Assembly (NCBI RefSeq): GCF_016811915.1 | Contig: NZ_CP069127.1 | Coordinates: 2,455,001 to 2,519,000, forward strand | DNA from: Brevibacillus choshinensis | Lineage (GTDB): Bacteria; Bacillota; Bacilli; Brevibacillales; Brevibacillaceae | DNA length: 64,000 nt | Direction of reading: 5' to 3' | Shown here: positions 25,005 through 33,523 of the stretch, in pieces | How positions within the stretch are numbered: position 1 is the stretch's first letter | How the letters are laid out: each line of letters opens with the position of its first letter | The notes under the pieces: generated by a model | What the model was told of the DNA's origin: nothing | Databases searched by the model: none | Seen by the model: only the letters and a program-made list of their open reading frames with translations | Program-made: the position numbers and the translations under genes

Positions 25005-25349
25005 ATGGGAAAAGTAACGTTTGTACCTAGTGGAAAAAGCATCAAGTCAAGGGCGGGACAGACGCTCGTCAGTGCAGCGGCAGCAGCGCGGGTAGTCATT
25101 CCCCAACGCTGTGGTGGCCACGCTTCCTGCCTCATGTGCCGTGTTGTGCTGGAGAGTGGAGAATTATCACCACCCTCCGATCTGGAACGAAGAAAGATGC
25201 CTGAAAAAGATTTGGCACAAGGCATTCGCCTCGGGTGTCAGGCGAAGTCGACGCAGAAGGATTGTGTCGTCCGAATCCCCGAAAACCGCTTGAAATCTGT
25301 CGTTCAGGCAGCTCTGGAGCGGCAGCAACGCGAGGAAAACGAAGAGTAA
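25005..25349 (+). CDS. [2Fe-2S] ferredoxin-fold protein 2
   Basis: A 114-residue beta-grasp ferredoxin with cluster cysteines in CGGHASCLMC (C-x5-C-x2-C) and a distal Cys in GIRLGCQAK. It differs from the upstream paralogue in spacing (five versus four residues between the first two cysteines) and has an extra helical tail (RQQREENEE). AGGAGACG precedes the ATG. The pair and the lipoprotein gene after it are likely one transcript. Confidence 0.85.
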   Translation: MGKVTFVPSGKSIKSRAGQTLVSAAAAARVVIPQRCGGHASCLMCRVVLESGELSPPSDLERRKMPEKDLAQGIRLGCQAKSTQKDCVVRIPENRLKSVVQAALERQQREENEE

Positions 25350-25370
25350 AGGTTGAGGTGTACATACAGA

Positions 25371-26096
25371 ATGTGGCAATCATGGCGCAAATCGTTCAAG
25401 CTGATCATGAGCTTGGCCGTCGTTTCCGCACTCTTGTCCGGTTGTTTGTATCCGGATGAGCGAAAAGCGGAAAATCAAGTACCTAGCACGTTTTATGTGG
25501 AAGCAACACAAAAAGCAATTGAGCAATTTCAACATGACACGGCTGTCCTGCCGATTGTGACCAAGCAGATGGACACTCCGATCTTTGAGAAATACGAAAT
25601 CGATTTTCGCAAAATGATTCCGAAGTACATGCCGGATGTTCCTGGCAACGCCTTTGAGAAAGGCGGAATGTTCAAATACGTGCTGATCGATGTGGAGACA
25701 AAGCCTACCGTCAAGCTTGTGAATCTGGGAGCGGTCAGCACAGTAGCGGACGTACAGAGTGCGGTAGATCGCTATCGCAATTATTTTAACAAGCTGCCTG
25801 TGAAGGATGACCTGGGCAATGGCTATTTTTCCATCGATCATGAGGAAATAGGCGTGAAAACATGGCAAGTGCCTTCCACCTTTGGGAATGCCTTGCTTCC
25901 TCTCGTGATGAACGAGAAGGGGGAAGTGGGGATTGATTACGCGGCAGACATTGCTCAGATTCTGCGGGATACAAAAGCGACAGTGCCGAAAAAAACAGAT
26001 CCGCGCTATGTGTTCTCCCGTGAATCCATGTTCGTGCCAGCAAAATCCTTTCCTTATGAACTAGTGGATGGAGAGCCTCGGCTGCTGAAACTGTAA
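25371..26096 (+). CDS. yphF: Lipoprotein YphF
   Basis: A 241-residue secreted lipoprotein. The N-terminus has basic residues, a hydrophobic core and the lipobox LLSGC, with the lipid-bearing Cys near residue 23. The mature part is a mixed alpha/beta domain of unknown role. I choose the ATG at 25371, ten bases after GAGGTG, over the TTG at 25353 that overlaps this site. In B. subtilis yphF lies close before spoIVA, as here. Confidence 0.8.
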   Translation: MWQSWRKSFKLIMSLAVVSALLSGCLYPDERKAENQVPSTFYVEATQKAIEQFQHDTAVLPIVTKQMDTPIFEKYEIDFRKMIPKYMPDVPGNAFEKGGMFKYVLIDVETKPTVKLVNLGAVSTVADVQSAVDRYRNYFNKLPVKDDLGNGYFSIDHEEIGVKTWQVPSTFGNALLPLVMNEKGEVGIDYAADIAQILRDTKATVPKKTDPRYVFSRESMFVPAKSFPYELVDGEPRLLKL

Positions 26097-26101
26097 CGCA
26101 T

Positions 26102-26138
26102 ATAAAAAAACGACTCGATGTAGGGTCGTTTTTTTTGT
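26102..26138 (+). terminator. Rho-independent terminator
   Basis: AAAAAACGAC pairs with GTCGTTTTTT around a ten-base loop and is followed by more T residues. It ends the ferredoxin-yphF transcript. Confidence 0.8.
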
Positions 26139-26218
26139 TCTAGTTATCCCAAAAATACATATATTTGTACTGTCCACAAAACTAGTACGAGATTCCCGGG
26201 AAAATACTGGCGGTCAGG

Positions 26219-26252
26219 GATAATTCGGAAAAACGGTCATAGTGTAAAAATA
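26219..26252 (+). promoter_or_regulatory. Possible SigE promoter of spoIVA
   Basis: GATAATT (about 26219-26225) and CATAGTGT (about 26238-26245) loosely resemble SigE -35 and -10 boxes. spoIVA is SigE-controlled in B. subtilis; the match here is weak. Confidence 0.25.
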
Positions 26253-26274
26253 GACAAATAGAAGGAGGTCATCG

Positions 26275-27756
26275 ATGGTGGAACGAGTCGACATCTTTAA
26301 AGACATTGCCGAACGGACGGGCGGAGATATCTACCTGGGAGTGGTAGGGCCTGTACGTACGGGAAAATCGACCTTTATCAAGCGGTTTATGGAGCAGGTC
26401 GTCATCCCGAATATTCAATCAGAAGCAGAGCGAATCCGTGCCACGGATGAATTGCCGCAAAGTGCTTCTGGCCGAACGATCATGACGACAGAGCCAAAAT
26501 TTGTTCCTAACCAGGCCGTCAATGTACATGTAACCGAAGGGCTCAGCATCAACGTCCGCCTCGTTGACTGCGTTGGCTATACGGTTCAGGGTGCAAAAGG
26601 ATTTGAGGATGACAATGGACCACGGATGGTGAACACCCCATGGTATGAGGAGCCGGTCCCATTCGAGGAAGCTGCGGAAGTCGGGACGCGCAAAGTCATT
26701 CAGGAGCACTCTACCATCGGGATCGTGGTCACGACGGACGGCAGTATCGCGGAAATACCGCGAGTGGGATACATCGATGCCGAGGAGCGAGTGGTGAGCG
26801 AACTCAAGGAAGTAGGGAAGCCATTCGTCATCGTAGTCAACTCCACGAGACCGCGTTCAGATGAAGCGCAAAACCTGCGTGTGCAACTGCAAGAAAAATA
26901 CGATGTTCCTGTCGTAGCTCTCTCCGTGGATCACATGTCGGAACAAGAAATCCTGCTTCTCATGAGAGAAGTGCTGTTTGAGTTCCCGGTCCATGAAGTA
27001 AACGTAAATCTGCCTAGCTGGGTCATGGTGCTGGAGAATGGGCACTGGCTGCGTCAGAACTATGAAGAAGCCGTACGTGAAACCGTGCAGGATATCCGCC
27101 GGTTACGCGACGTGGACCGTGTCGTCGGCTTTTTCAATGACTATGACTTCGTAGAGCGTGCCTCGCTCGCAGGAATGCACATGGGCCAAGGTATTGCAGA
27201 GATCGATCTCTACGCTCCAGATGAGTTGTATGATCGCATCCTGATGGAGATCGTAGGAGTCGAAATAAACGGCAAGGATCACTTGCTGAAAATCATGCAG
27301 GAGTTCTCTCATGCCAAACGGGAGTATGATCAAGTAGCGGAAGCTCTGCACATGGTGCGGAGTACAGGCTACGGGATAGCGGCTCCGTCGTTGCATGAGA
27401 TGACCTTGGACGAACCTGAACTGATTCGCCAGGGCCCTCGCTTTGGTGTAAGACTGAAAGCAACAGCGCCGTCCATCCACATGATCCGCGTGGATGTCGA
27501 ATCTGAATTTGCCCCAATCATCGGAACCGAAAAACAGAGCGAAGAGCTTGTCCGTTACTTGATGCAGGATTTCGACAAGGATCCGCTCTCCATCTGGAAC
27601 TCGGATATCTTCGGACGCTCGCTCCACTCCATCGTACGCGAAGGAATCCAGGCGAAAATCACGATGATGCCGGACAATGCCCGCTACAAATTGCAGGAAA
27701 CATTGGGACGAATTATCAATGAAGGCTCGGGCGGACTGATTGCGATCATACTTTAA
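26275..27756 (+). CDS. spoIVA: Stage IV sporulation protein A, coat ATPase
   Basis: A 493-residue cytoskeletal ATPase that polymerises on the forespore surface and forms the base of the spore coat. The start MVERVDIFKDIAERTGGDIY and the Walker A GPVRTGKST at residues 25-33 are typical, and the C-terminal end GSGGLIAIIL is the conserved membrane-near tail. AGAAGGAGG precedes the ATG. A strong terminator follows, so it is a single-gene transcript. Confidence 0.97.
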   Translation: MVERVDIFKDIAERTGGDIYLGVVGPVRTGKSTFIKRFMEQVVIPNIQSEAERIRATDELPQSASGRTIMTTEPKFVPNQAVNVHVTEGLSINVRLVDCVGYTVQGAKGFEDDNGPRMVNTPWYEEPVPFEEAAEVGTRKVIQEHSTIGIVVTTDGSIAEIPRVGYIDAEERVVSELKEVGKPFVIVVNSTRPRSDEAQNLRVQLQEKYDVPVVALSVDHMSEQEILLLMREVLFEFPVHEVNVNLPSWVMVLENGHWLRQNYEEAVRETVQDIRRLRDVDRVVGFFNDYDFVERASLAGMHMGQGIAEIDLYAPDELYDRILMEIVGVEINGKDHLLKIMQEFSHAKREYDQVAEALHMVRSTGYGIAAPSLHEMTLDEPELIRQGPRFGVRLKATAPSIHMIRVDVESEFAPIIGTEKQSEELVRYLMQDFDKDPLSIWNSDIFGRSLHSIVREGIQAKITMMPDNARYKLQETLGRIINEGSGGLIAIIL

Positions 27757-27794
27757 GAATCAGGAGTAAAGTCCTATAAAACAAAAGGGGAGCG

Positions 27795-27829
27795 AAGGCA
27801 TCCGACATGACGGGATGCCTTTTTTTCTT
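27795..27829 (+). terminator. Rho-independent terminator
   Basis: AGGCATCC pairs with GGGATGCCT around an eight-base loop, followed by seven T residues. It ends spoIVA. Confidence 0.85.
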
Positions 27830-27858
27830 GTATTTCGCTTTATTTCGACAGGAAGGGC

Positions 27859-27887
27859 TTGAATTTAAGAAATCGGTGTATTACTAT
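27859..27887 (+). promoter_or_regulatory. Sigma-A promoter for hbs
   Basis: TTGAAT (27859-27864) and TACTAT (27882-27887) are 17 bases apart. They give a leader of about 100 bases before hbs. Confidence 0.5.
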
Positions 27888-27993
27888 AAGCTTGTCAGAA
27901 CGGTAAAAACAACCAATACGTGTATAAAACCATTCGTTTCGGTTAAGAAAAATAGTAATAGGGACTTGTGTTCTTTGAGGGGAGGTGAACAAA

Positions 27994-28266
27994 ATGAACA
28001 AAACAGAACTGATTGCAAAAGTGGCTGAAACCACAGAACTCACCAAGAAAGATGCTACCAAAGCAGTTGATGCAGTCCTCGACGCTATCGCTGACGCATT
28101 GAAAACAGGTGACAAAGTCCAACTGATCGGCTTTGGTAACTTCGAAGTTCGTGAGCGTGCGGCTCGTAAAGGTCGTAACCCTCAAACTGGAGAAGAGATC
28201 GAAATCGCTTCCAGCAAAGTACCTGCGTTTAAACCAGGTAAACAACTCAAAGATTCCATCAAGTAA
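27994..28266 (+). CDS. hbs: DNA-binding protein HU
   Basis: A 90-residue histone-like protein that bends and compacts DNA as a homodimer. The signature [18 protein letters not shown] with the Pro-tipped beta arm is present, and the sequence is nearly standard for HBsu. The ATG at 27994 lies six bases behind GGGGAGGTG; an in-frame GTG at 27985 is part of that site. Flanked by its own promoter and terminator. Confidence 0.97.
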   Translation: MNKTELIAKVAETTELTKKDATKAVDAVLDAIADALKTGDKVQLIGFGNFEVRERAARKGRNPQTGEEIEIASSKVPAFKPGKQLKDSIK

Positions 28267-28293
28267 TCGTCACATTCGTGATCGAATCACTTA

Positions 28294-28333
28294 CATAAAA
28301 AAATCCACATTTTAGATGTGGATTTTTTTCTGC
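28294..28333 (+). terminator. Rho-independent terminator
   Basis: AAAAAAATCCACAT pairs perfectly with ATGTGGATTTTTTT around a five-base loop, after hbs. Confidence 0.9.
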
Positions 28334-28467
28334 CTATAAAGACTTTACATACAATAGAGTGTCAGATGTTTTTGTTTTTTTTCATGCAATATGATAAGAT
28401 GGGCTTGTTTGTCTCAGATCTCATCATCAAAGTGAAGAGAAGAGTCCCTAAGTAGGAGGTACCGAAA

Positions 28468-29031
28468 ATGAACGTCGATTTAGATAAAATACAACAGGCC
28501 GTGCGAATGATCCTGGAGGCAGTCGGTGAAAATCCTGACCGTGAAGGATTGCTGGATACCCCTAAACGAGTTGCAAAAATGTACGCCGAAGTATTCGAAG
28601 GCATGCACATAAACGAAGAAGTTTATTTTGAAACCGTATTTAGTGAAGATCATGAGGAAATGGTCCTCGTCAAAGATATTCCATTCTACTCCATGTGTGA
28701 GCACCATCTCGTGCCATTCTTTGGAAAAGCCCATGTGGCCTATGTGCCAAGGGGAGGCCGTGTAGTCGGCTTGAGCAAACTGGCTCGTGCTGTGGATACG
28801 GTGGCCCGCCGTCCGCAATTGCAAGAAAGAATCACGTCGACTGTAGCAGATGCCATCGTTCGCAAGCTGGACCCTCATGGTGTTGTGGTGGTCGTAGAGG
28901 CTGAGCACATGTGCATGACCATGCGCGGAGTGAAGAAGCCAGGCTCCAAAACCGTTACCTCCGCCGTACGCGGCATGTTCGAGAAAGATGCGGCGGCAAG
29001 AGCCGAGGTTTTCAGTCTGATCCGTCCGTAA
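28468..29031 (+). CDS. folE: GTP cyclohydrolase I
   Basis: A 187-residue enzyme (MtrA in B. subtilis) opening GTP to dihydroneopterin triphosphate, the first step of folate synthesis. The zinc and active-site motifs are [17 protein letters not shown] and [22 protein letters not shown] precedes the ATG. In B. subtilis mtrA and mtrB form one operon; here tRNA-Pro and a lytic transglycosylase gene separate them. Confidence 0.96.
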   Translation: MNVDLDKIQQAVRMILEAVGENPDREGLLDTPKRVAKMYAEVFEGMHINEEVYFETVFSEDHEEMVLVKDIPFYSMCEHHLVPFFGKAHVAYVPRGGRVVGLSKLARAVDTVARRPQLQERITSTVADAIVRKLDPHGVVVVVEAEHMCMTMRGVKKPGSKTVTSAVRGMFEKDAAARAEVFSLIRP

Positions 29032-29057
29032 TCGGGATGAAAAAAACGGAAATACTA

Positions 29058-29086
29058 TTGACGCTACAGGTAAATTATTGTATAGT
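29058..29086 (+). promoter_or_regulatory. tRNA-Pro promoter
   Basis: TTGACG (29058-29063) and TATAGT (29081-29086) are 17 bases apart, ending 12 bases before the mature tRNA. Confidence 0.7.
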
Positions 29087-29098
29087 CTAGATGTACGT

Positions 29099-29175
29099 CG
29101 GGATGTGGCGCAGCCCGGTAGCGCGCACCCTTGGGGTGGGTGAGGTCCAGGGTTCGAATCCCTGCATTCCGACCA
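29099..29175 (+). tRNA. tRNA-Pro (anticodon GGG), CCA encoded
   Basis: A 77-base cloverleaf: the acceptor arms CGGGATG and CATTCCG pair with one G-T, the D arm is GCGC/GCGC, the anticodon stem is CACCC/GGGTG with loop TTGGGGT giving anticodon GGG, and the T arm is CAGGG-TTCGAAT-CCCTG. The discriminator A and 3' CCA are encoded. It lies alone between folE and the transglycosylase gene; the downstream repeat of GGAGCCTGA/TCAGGCTCC followed by T residues (about 29190-29222) forms its terminator. Confidence 0.96.
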
Positions 29176-29189
29176 TCTGCATCTTAAAG

Positions 29190-29222
29190 TCAGGAGCCTG
29201 AATGTATCAGGCTCCTTTTTTT
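29190..29222 (+). terminator. Terminator of tRNA-Pro
   Basis: AGGAGCCTGA pairs with TCAGGCTCCT around a short loop and is followed by a T-run, 15 bases after the tRNA. Confidence 0.85.
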
Positions 29223-29316
29223 GTGTCTTCAATATGATTCCATTTTCGCTATTGGCTTCCTGTTCTTTCTTTTCTATAATAAGGGAGAGACAAGCGAGGA
29301 AAGGTTGTTAGTAGCC

Positions 29317-30015
29317 ATGAATGTACCCGTATCGCTTCAGCCATATCTGAACCAGCTAACCACTTCTTATGGTGCCAGTACGGCTCAGGCTGCTCTTCCT
29401 GCCGTGGATGAAGGAATGTTTTCTGACGTGCTGCAAGCCGAGCTGGCAGCAGGTCAACGAGTGATTTCTGCCGAAGAAATTATCGCTGAGCTGGACGGAT
29501 CCCCGGAGTGGCATTTTCCACAGCAAAGCGTTGACCGGCATCTGGATGATTCGAATGTGACAAACGGTTCGACGAGTGGACGAGCTGCGCATTCTACCAC
29601 CGAGGTTCTTGAAAAAATCGATCGCATGGCAAGATCCATCGGCGTCGATAAAAATCTCGTGCGAGAAGTGGTTCGAGCAGAGTCCAATTTTAATCCCAAC
29701 GCAGTATCTCGTGCGGGGGCAAAGGGCTTGATGCAGCTGATGGATCCTACCGCCCGGGCGATGAACGTACGAAATGCCTACAATCCGGATGAGAATCTGG
29801 CAGGCGGCACCAAGTACCTGAAAAGCTTGCTCGACCGCTATGACGGCAATGTAAAAGTAGCTCTCGCCGCGTACAATGCAGGACCTGGACGGATAAGCCG
29901 CCTGGGCATTGACAGCGACACGGAGCTAGAGGAAAGATACGACCAACTGCCACAAGAAACACAGCGCTATGTGGAAAAAATCATGAACAGATTGCAATCT
30001 GACCGGACATCATAG
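29317..30015 (+). CDS. Lytic transglycosylase (SLT domain)
   Basis: A 232-residue protein with a C-terminal Slt70-type domain that cleaves peptidoglycan glycan strands. The catalytic Glu is at residue 122 in VRAESNFNP, followed by GAKGLMQLM and AAYNAGPG, the standard motifs. The N-terminal 100 residues are unstructured in appearance and lack a clear signal peptide, as in B. subtilis CwlQ/YjbJ. The start could also be the TTG at 29305 close behind GAGGAAAGG. It sits between folE and mtrB and may be cotranscribed with mtrB, 41 bases downstream. Confidence 0.85.
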   Translation: MNVPVSLQPYLNQLTTSYGASTAQAALPAVDEGMFSDVLQAELAAGQRVISAEEIIAELDGSPEWHFPQQSVDRHLDDSNVTNGSTSGRAAHSTTEVLEKIDRMARSIGVDKNLVREVVRAESNFNPNAVSRAGAKGLMQLMDPTARAMNVRNAYNPDENLAGGTKYLKSLLDRYDGNVKVALAAYNAGPGRISRLGIDSDTELEERYDQLPQETQRYVEKIMNRLQSDRTS

Positions 30016-30056
30016 TAGTCAATGACACATAACGCATTGGCAAGGAGGAATAGCAA

Positions 30057-30287
30057 TTGTCTCAACCAACGGTTTTCAATCAGGACTATTTCGTAGTAAA
30101 GGCAAAAGAGAACGGCGTCCATGTGATCGGTCTTACCAGAGGCTCCGATACCCGCTTTCATCATACGGAGAAGCTCGATAAAGGCGAAGTCATGATCTTT
30201 CAATTCACCGAGCACACTTCAGCGATTAAGGTGCGGGGAAAAGCAGTGATCTACTCCCAGCATGGGACGATCGATACGACCGAATAG
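30057..30287 (+). CDS. mtrB: Tryptophan RNA-binding attenuation protein TRAP
   Basis: A 76-residue protein that forms an 11-subunit ring, binds tryptophan and wraps (G/U)AG repeats in RNA. The sequence has the TRAP landmarks: [18 protein letters not shown], the RNA-contact [25 protein letters not shown] and a short tail. It starts with TTG behind AAGGAGG. Its expected target, the trp leader with eleven triplets, lies at 40645-40696 in this window. No anti-TRAP gene is visible here. Confidence 0.96.
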   Translation: MSQPTVFNQDYFVVKAKENGVHVIGLTRGSDTRFHHTEKLDKGEVMIFQFTEHTSAIKVRGKAVIYSQHGTIDTTE

Positions 30288-30302
30288 GGAGTACCTTTTG
30301 CG

Positions 30303-30331
30303 CAAAAGCAGGCATAGCCTGCTTTTTTTGT
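30303..30331 (+). terminator. Rho-independent terminator
   Basis: AAAGCAGGC pairs with GCCTGCTTT around an ATA loop, followed by a T-run, after mtrB. Confidence 0.88.
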
Positions 30332-30360
30332 TTGTACAATGGTGGAGAGGAGGGATGTCT

Positions 30361-30876
30361 GTGCCACGTAGACTGTTTGCCGCCATCGCCGTTTCTGCCT
30401 TTTTAGCCCTGATGCTGTCACTTGTCCCGAATGCAGGCTGGAATCAAACGGATGTTCCAACGTTTCAAGCTTCCCGCCCCATCCACTTGAGCGAGCAAAA
30501 TGCGCTGGATTTGTTTACAACCGTGGAGACACATTATAATATTAAGCGTATAAAATGGGAGAACTCGTCGGTATATGTCGATCTGGCGGTGAAACCGAAA
30601 GAAACAGTGGAGCTTACTCGCGTTTATCGTGATTTTTACAGCTTGACACACGAGCTGTTTACCAATACCGATAATGTCAAACAAGTATACTTCCGCATGC
30701 TGGAGGAGACGGATGAGCCGAGAGAGCAAAGACTGCTGGTTGCGATCGATTCGAGTCGTGCGAAAGAGTCGGCCGTAAGCAAACCGATCGCGGATCTTCA
30801 GGATGTGGACCGTTATGTAAAAGGTTCGTTCCCGGTACGAATCGATCCGTATTTTTATGAGAGAATTAGTCCCTGA
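30361..30876 (+). CDS. Unknown secreted or membrane-anchored protein, 171 aa
   Basis: I do not recognise this protein. It has a basic start, one N-terminal hydrophobic segment (LFAAIAVSAFLALMLSLV, about residues 5-22) that may be a signal peptide or anchor, and a mixed alpha/beta domain. The GTG at 30361 is seven bases behind GGAGAGGAGG, while the ATG at 30355 is too close to it, so I use GTG. It stands alone between the mtrB terminator and the hepS promoter. Confidence 0.6.
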   Translation: MPRRLFAAIAVSAFLALMLSLVPNAGWNQTDVPTFQASRPIHLSEQNALDLFTTVETHYNIKRIKWENSSVYVDLAVKPKETVELTRVYRDFYSLTHELFTNTDNVKQVYFRMLEETDEPREQRLLVAIDSSRAKESAVSKPIADLQDVDRYVKGSFPVRIDPYFYERISP

Positions 30877-30887
30877 TGATAGAAGTA

Positions 30888-30896
30888 TGGTATGAT
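30888..30896 (+). promoter_or_regulatory. Extended -10 promoter for the menaquinone block
   Basis: TGGTATGAT is a good extended -10 element about 100 bases before hepS. No clear -35 box is present. Confidence 0.4.
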
Positions 30897-30995
30897 AGTA
30901 AGGACGGCCATTTGACCGGGCAATACAGATAGACCGACAGTGTGCGGAAAACATCAGACATCATCAGGTTGTGCACAGCTTGTGGAGGAGGACGC

Positions 30996-31832
30996 ATGAG
31001 CAAAGAACATACCCCCTATGTAGAAGAAGTTCGACTGATCATCGAGCAGATCTACAAGAGAAGCACCCACGCGTATGTAGAATATTACGTAGACGTTCCT
31101 TCCATGGCGGAAAATCGCCTGGCACTCTTGTACCTCTTTTTGAAGGAACAAGGGATGACCACGGAACGTTCTGTAACACTCTGCACGGCAACGGGACTTG
31201 TCCAATTGGGTTTGGACATTCATGAATACGTAAAGAACGACTATGAACGGACACTGGCAGCAGAGCGGAATCGACAATTGACCGTGCTGGCGGGGGATTA
31301 TTACAGTGCCCGCTATTACGCTCTCCTGGCAGAAGCCAGTGAAATTCAAGCGATCCAAGTACTGTCTGCAGCGGTACAGCGCGTAAATGAAGCGAAGATG
31401 AGGCTGTACCTGGCAGGAAAAGATGCAAGGCTCCCATCCGCAGAAGAGTATTGGGACCTGCGCAATACGATCGACACGGGTCTGTACGTAGCTGTTGTGG
31501 AAGCGTACGCAGATTCGGAAGAGCAGCGGCGTTTTTGGACCAACCTGATGAAAGAGACGGCGAAGGTAGAGAGCGTCATCGGGGAATGGGAGCAGCTGAA
31601 ATGGCAAGAACAAGTTCCATTTGGTTTTGCCCGTTTTTTGCTGCAAAAACCTGGGACTACGCTCGCGCAGGTGATGTCAGGCATTGAGTTAAAAGCGATG
31701 GAAATGATCGGATTGTGCGAGCAGATGGTCCGTACGCTGCACCCGGTAGAGACGCGAAACATGCTCGCAACGATGACAGCCCGTTATTCCCATCGGATTA
31801 ACCGCCTGAAACGGGTTATTGAGGAGATGTAA
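30996..31832 (+). CDS. hepS: Heptaprenyl diphosphate synthase component I
   Basis: A 278-residue helical protein matching HepS (GerCA), the non-catalytic partner of HepT that sets the chain length of the menaquinone side chain. It lacks Asp-rich prenyltransferase motifs, as expected. GGAGGAGGACGC precedes the ATG at 30996; the frame is open upstream but without a site. It is followed six bases later by menG, as in the B. subtilis gerC locus. Confidence 0.85.
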   Translation: MSKEHTPYVEEVRLIIEQIYKRSTHAYVEYYVDVPSMAENRLALLYLFLKEQGMTTERSVTLCTATGLVQLGLDIHEYVKNDYERTLAAERNRQLTVLAGDYYSARYYALLAEASEIQAIQVLSAAVQRVNEAKMRLYLAGKDARLPSAEEYWDLRNTIDTGLYVAVVEAYADSEEQRRFWTNLMKETAKVESVIGEWEQLKWQEQVPFGFARFLLQKPGTTLAQVMSGIELKAMEMIGLCEQMVRTLHPVETRNMLATMTARYSHRINRLKRVIEEM

Positions 31833-31837
31833 TCCAA

Positions 31838-32557
31838 GTGAACCAGACCCAGATGAATGAAAAGGCACAATACGTTCATTCCGTATTCGAGAGCATCGCG
31901 GATGAATACGACAAGATGAATAATGTCATCAGCTTTGGCAGCCATGTAGCTTGGCGAAATTACACCATGAAGCAAATGAACATCAAGCCCGGGCAGAAAG
32001 CGTTGGATGTGGCATGCGGAACAGCTGATTGGACGATCGCACTCGCTGAGGCAGTCGGAAAAGACGGAAGTGTGGTCGGACTGGATTTCAGCCAAAACAT
32101 GCTGGATGTAGGGGCGTACAAGGTATCTCAAAAAGGTGTCGGGCATATCGTCGATCTCGTGAATGGCGATGCGATGAAGCTTCCTTACGAGGACAATACC
32201 TTTGATTTTGCCACGATTGGTTTTGCTCTGCGAAATGTCCCGGATATTCAAACCGTGCTGAATGAAATGGCTCGCGTGGTAAAGCCGGGAGGGAAGGTCG
32301 TGTCACTTGAAGTGTCCAAGCCTCCTTTTATTCCTTATCGCAAGCTCTTTTACTTCTACTTCTATAATATTTTGCCGTTGGTAGCGAAATGGACGGTAAA
32401 CAAATACGAACAGTATGCATGGCTGCCAAAGTCGCTGACCAATTTCCCGGATAGCCGCGAGCTCGCTCGCATGTTTCAGGAGGCCGGTCTGGATCCTGTG
32501 CAAGTCAAACTGTTCATGGGGGGCGTATCTGCCCTGCATATCGGTACCAAACCATAA
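31838..32557 (+). CDS. menG: Demethylmenaquinone methyltransferase
   Basis: A 239-residue SAM-dependent methyltransferase for the last step of menaquinone synthesis (GerCB, UbiE family). Motif I VACGTADWTIALAE, the UbiE signature YDKMNNVISFG near the N-terminus and NGDAMKLPYEDNTFDFATIGFALRNVPD are visible. It starts with GTG; an ATG five codons on (31853) is also possible. In the futalosine route the same enzyme type is needed. Confidence 0.93.
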   Translation: MNQTQMNEKAQYVHSVFESIADEYDKMNNVISFGSHVAWRNYTMKQMNIKPGQKALDVACGTADWTIALAEAVGKDGSVVGLDFSQNMLDVGAYKVSQKGVGHIVDLVNGDAMKLPYEDNTFDFATIGFALRNVPDIQTVLNEMARVVKPGGKVVSLEVSKPPFIPYRKLFYFYFYNILPLVAKWTVNKYEQYAWLPKSLTNFPDSRELARMFQEAGLDPVQVKLFMGGVSALHIGTKP

Positions 32558-32653
32558 CGTATCATAAGCACCCGCCCAGCATACGATTCTCTCACATCGA
32601 AGATCGGGTAGGCTGCTTCTGGTATTTCTTCAGTGGATAGGAAGTGTATTATA

Positions 32654-33523
32654 ATGAGTCTTCGTAAATTGAAAATTATTTTGGAAATGATCAAGTTTGA
32701 ACATTCCCTTTTTGCATTGCCCTTTGCTTTCATGGGTGCTGTTTTGGGTAATATTGTAATTGAGAAGACTTGGCCTACCTGGATGGAAATCTTTTGGGTC
32801 ACCGTAGCAATGGTAGGTGCCCGCAGTGCAGCCATGTCATTGAATCGGGTCATTGACCGATATATCGATGCGAAAAACCCGCGGACAGCGAATCGGGCGA
32901 TTCCAGCAGGATTGATTTCGATTGTGGAAGTCATCTTGTTTATCGTCGTTTCCTTCGCTGTACTTTTCATCGCCGCGTTCCAATTAAATGATCTCGCAGT
33001 GAAGCTGCTGCCGCTCGCCGTATTCGTTCTGGTACTGTACTCCTATACCAAACGCTTTACGTGGCTGTGCCACTTCATTCTCGGGGTCGCAATCGGCTTT
33101 GGTCCTTTGGGCGGATGGGTAGCAACCACAGGGCAAGTGGATGGAATTGGACTTCTCTTGTTCGCTTCTGTCCTGTTTTGGACGGCAGGGTTTGATATCA
33201 TTTATGCGTGCCAGGATAGCGAGTTTGATCGAAAGGAAGGCCTGTTCTCCATGCCGAGCCGCTTTGGAGTGGCCAATGCCTTGATGGTCGCACGCGTATG
33301 TCACATCCTTACGTTCGTCGGCCTCATGTCTTTGTACGTCGTGGCGGATTTGTCCATCTGGTTCCTGCTTGGCGTACTGATCTCCGGGGCGATATTGATT
33401 TATGAGCACACCCTGGTAAAACCGACGGACTTGTCCAAACTGGATGTCGCCTTTTTTAATATGAATGGAATTTTGAGTGTTGTCATGTTTGCGTTTACCA
33501 TGATCGATCTGGTGATCTCATGA
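32654..33523 (+). CDS. mqnP: UbiA-type prenyltransferase, probable MqnP
   Basis: A 289-residue polytopic aromatic prenyltransferase. The Asp-rich motifs are NRVIDRYIDAKNPRTANR (near residue 60) and the second in DIIYACQDSEFDRKEGL. Members next to mqnA and a UbiX-like gene act in the futalosine menaquinone route as MqnP, attaching the prenyl tail to 1,4-dihydroxy-6-naphthoate; that role is inferred from neighbours. MenA-type enzymes differ in sequence. The ATG at 32654 has only a modest site. Its stop overlaps the next start by four bases. Confidence 0.85.
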   Translation: MSLRKLKIILEMIKFEHSLFALPFAFMGAVLGNIVIEKTWPTWMEIFWVTVAMVGARSAAMSLNRVIDRYIDAKNPRTANRAIPAGLISIVEVILFIVVSFAVLFIAAFQLNDLAVKLLPLAVFVLVLYSYTKRFTWLCHFILGVAIGFGPLGGWVATTGQVDGIGLLLFASVLFWTAGFDIIYACQDSEFDRKEGLFSMPSRFGVANALMVARVCHILTFVGLMSLYVVADLSIWFLLGVLISGAILIYEHTLVKPTDLSKLDVAFFNMNGILSVVMFAFTMIDLVIS

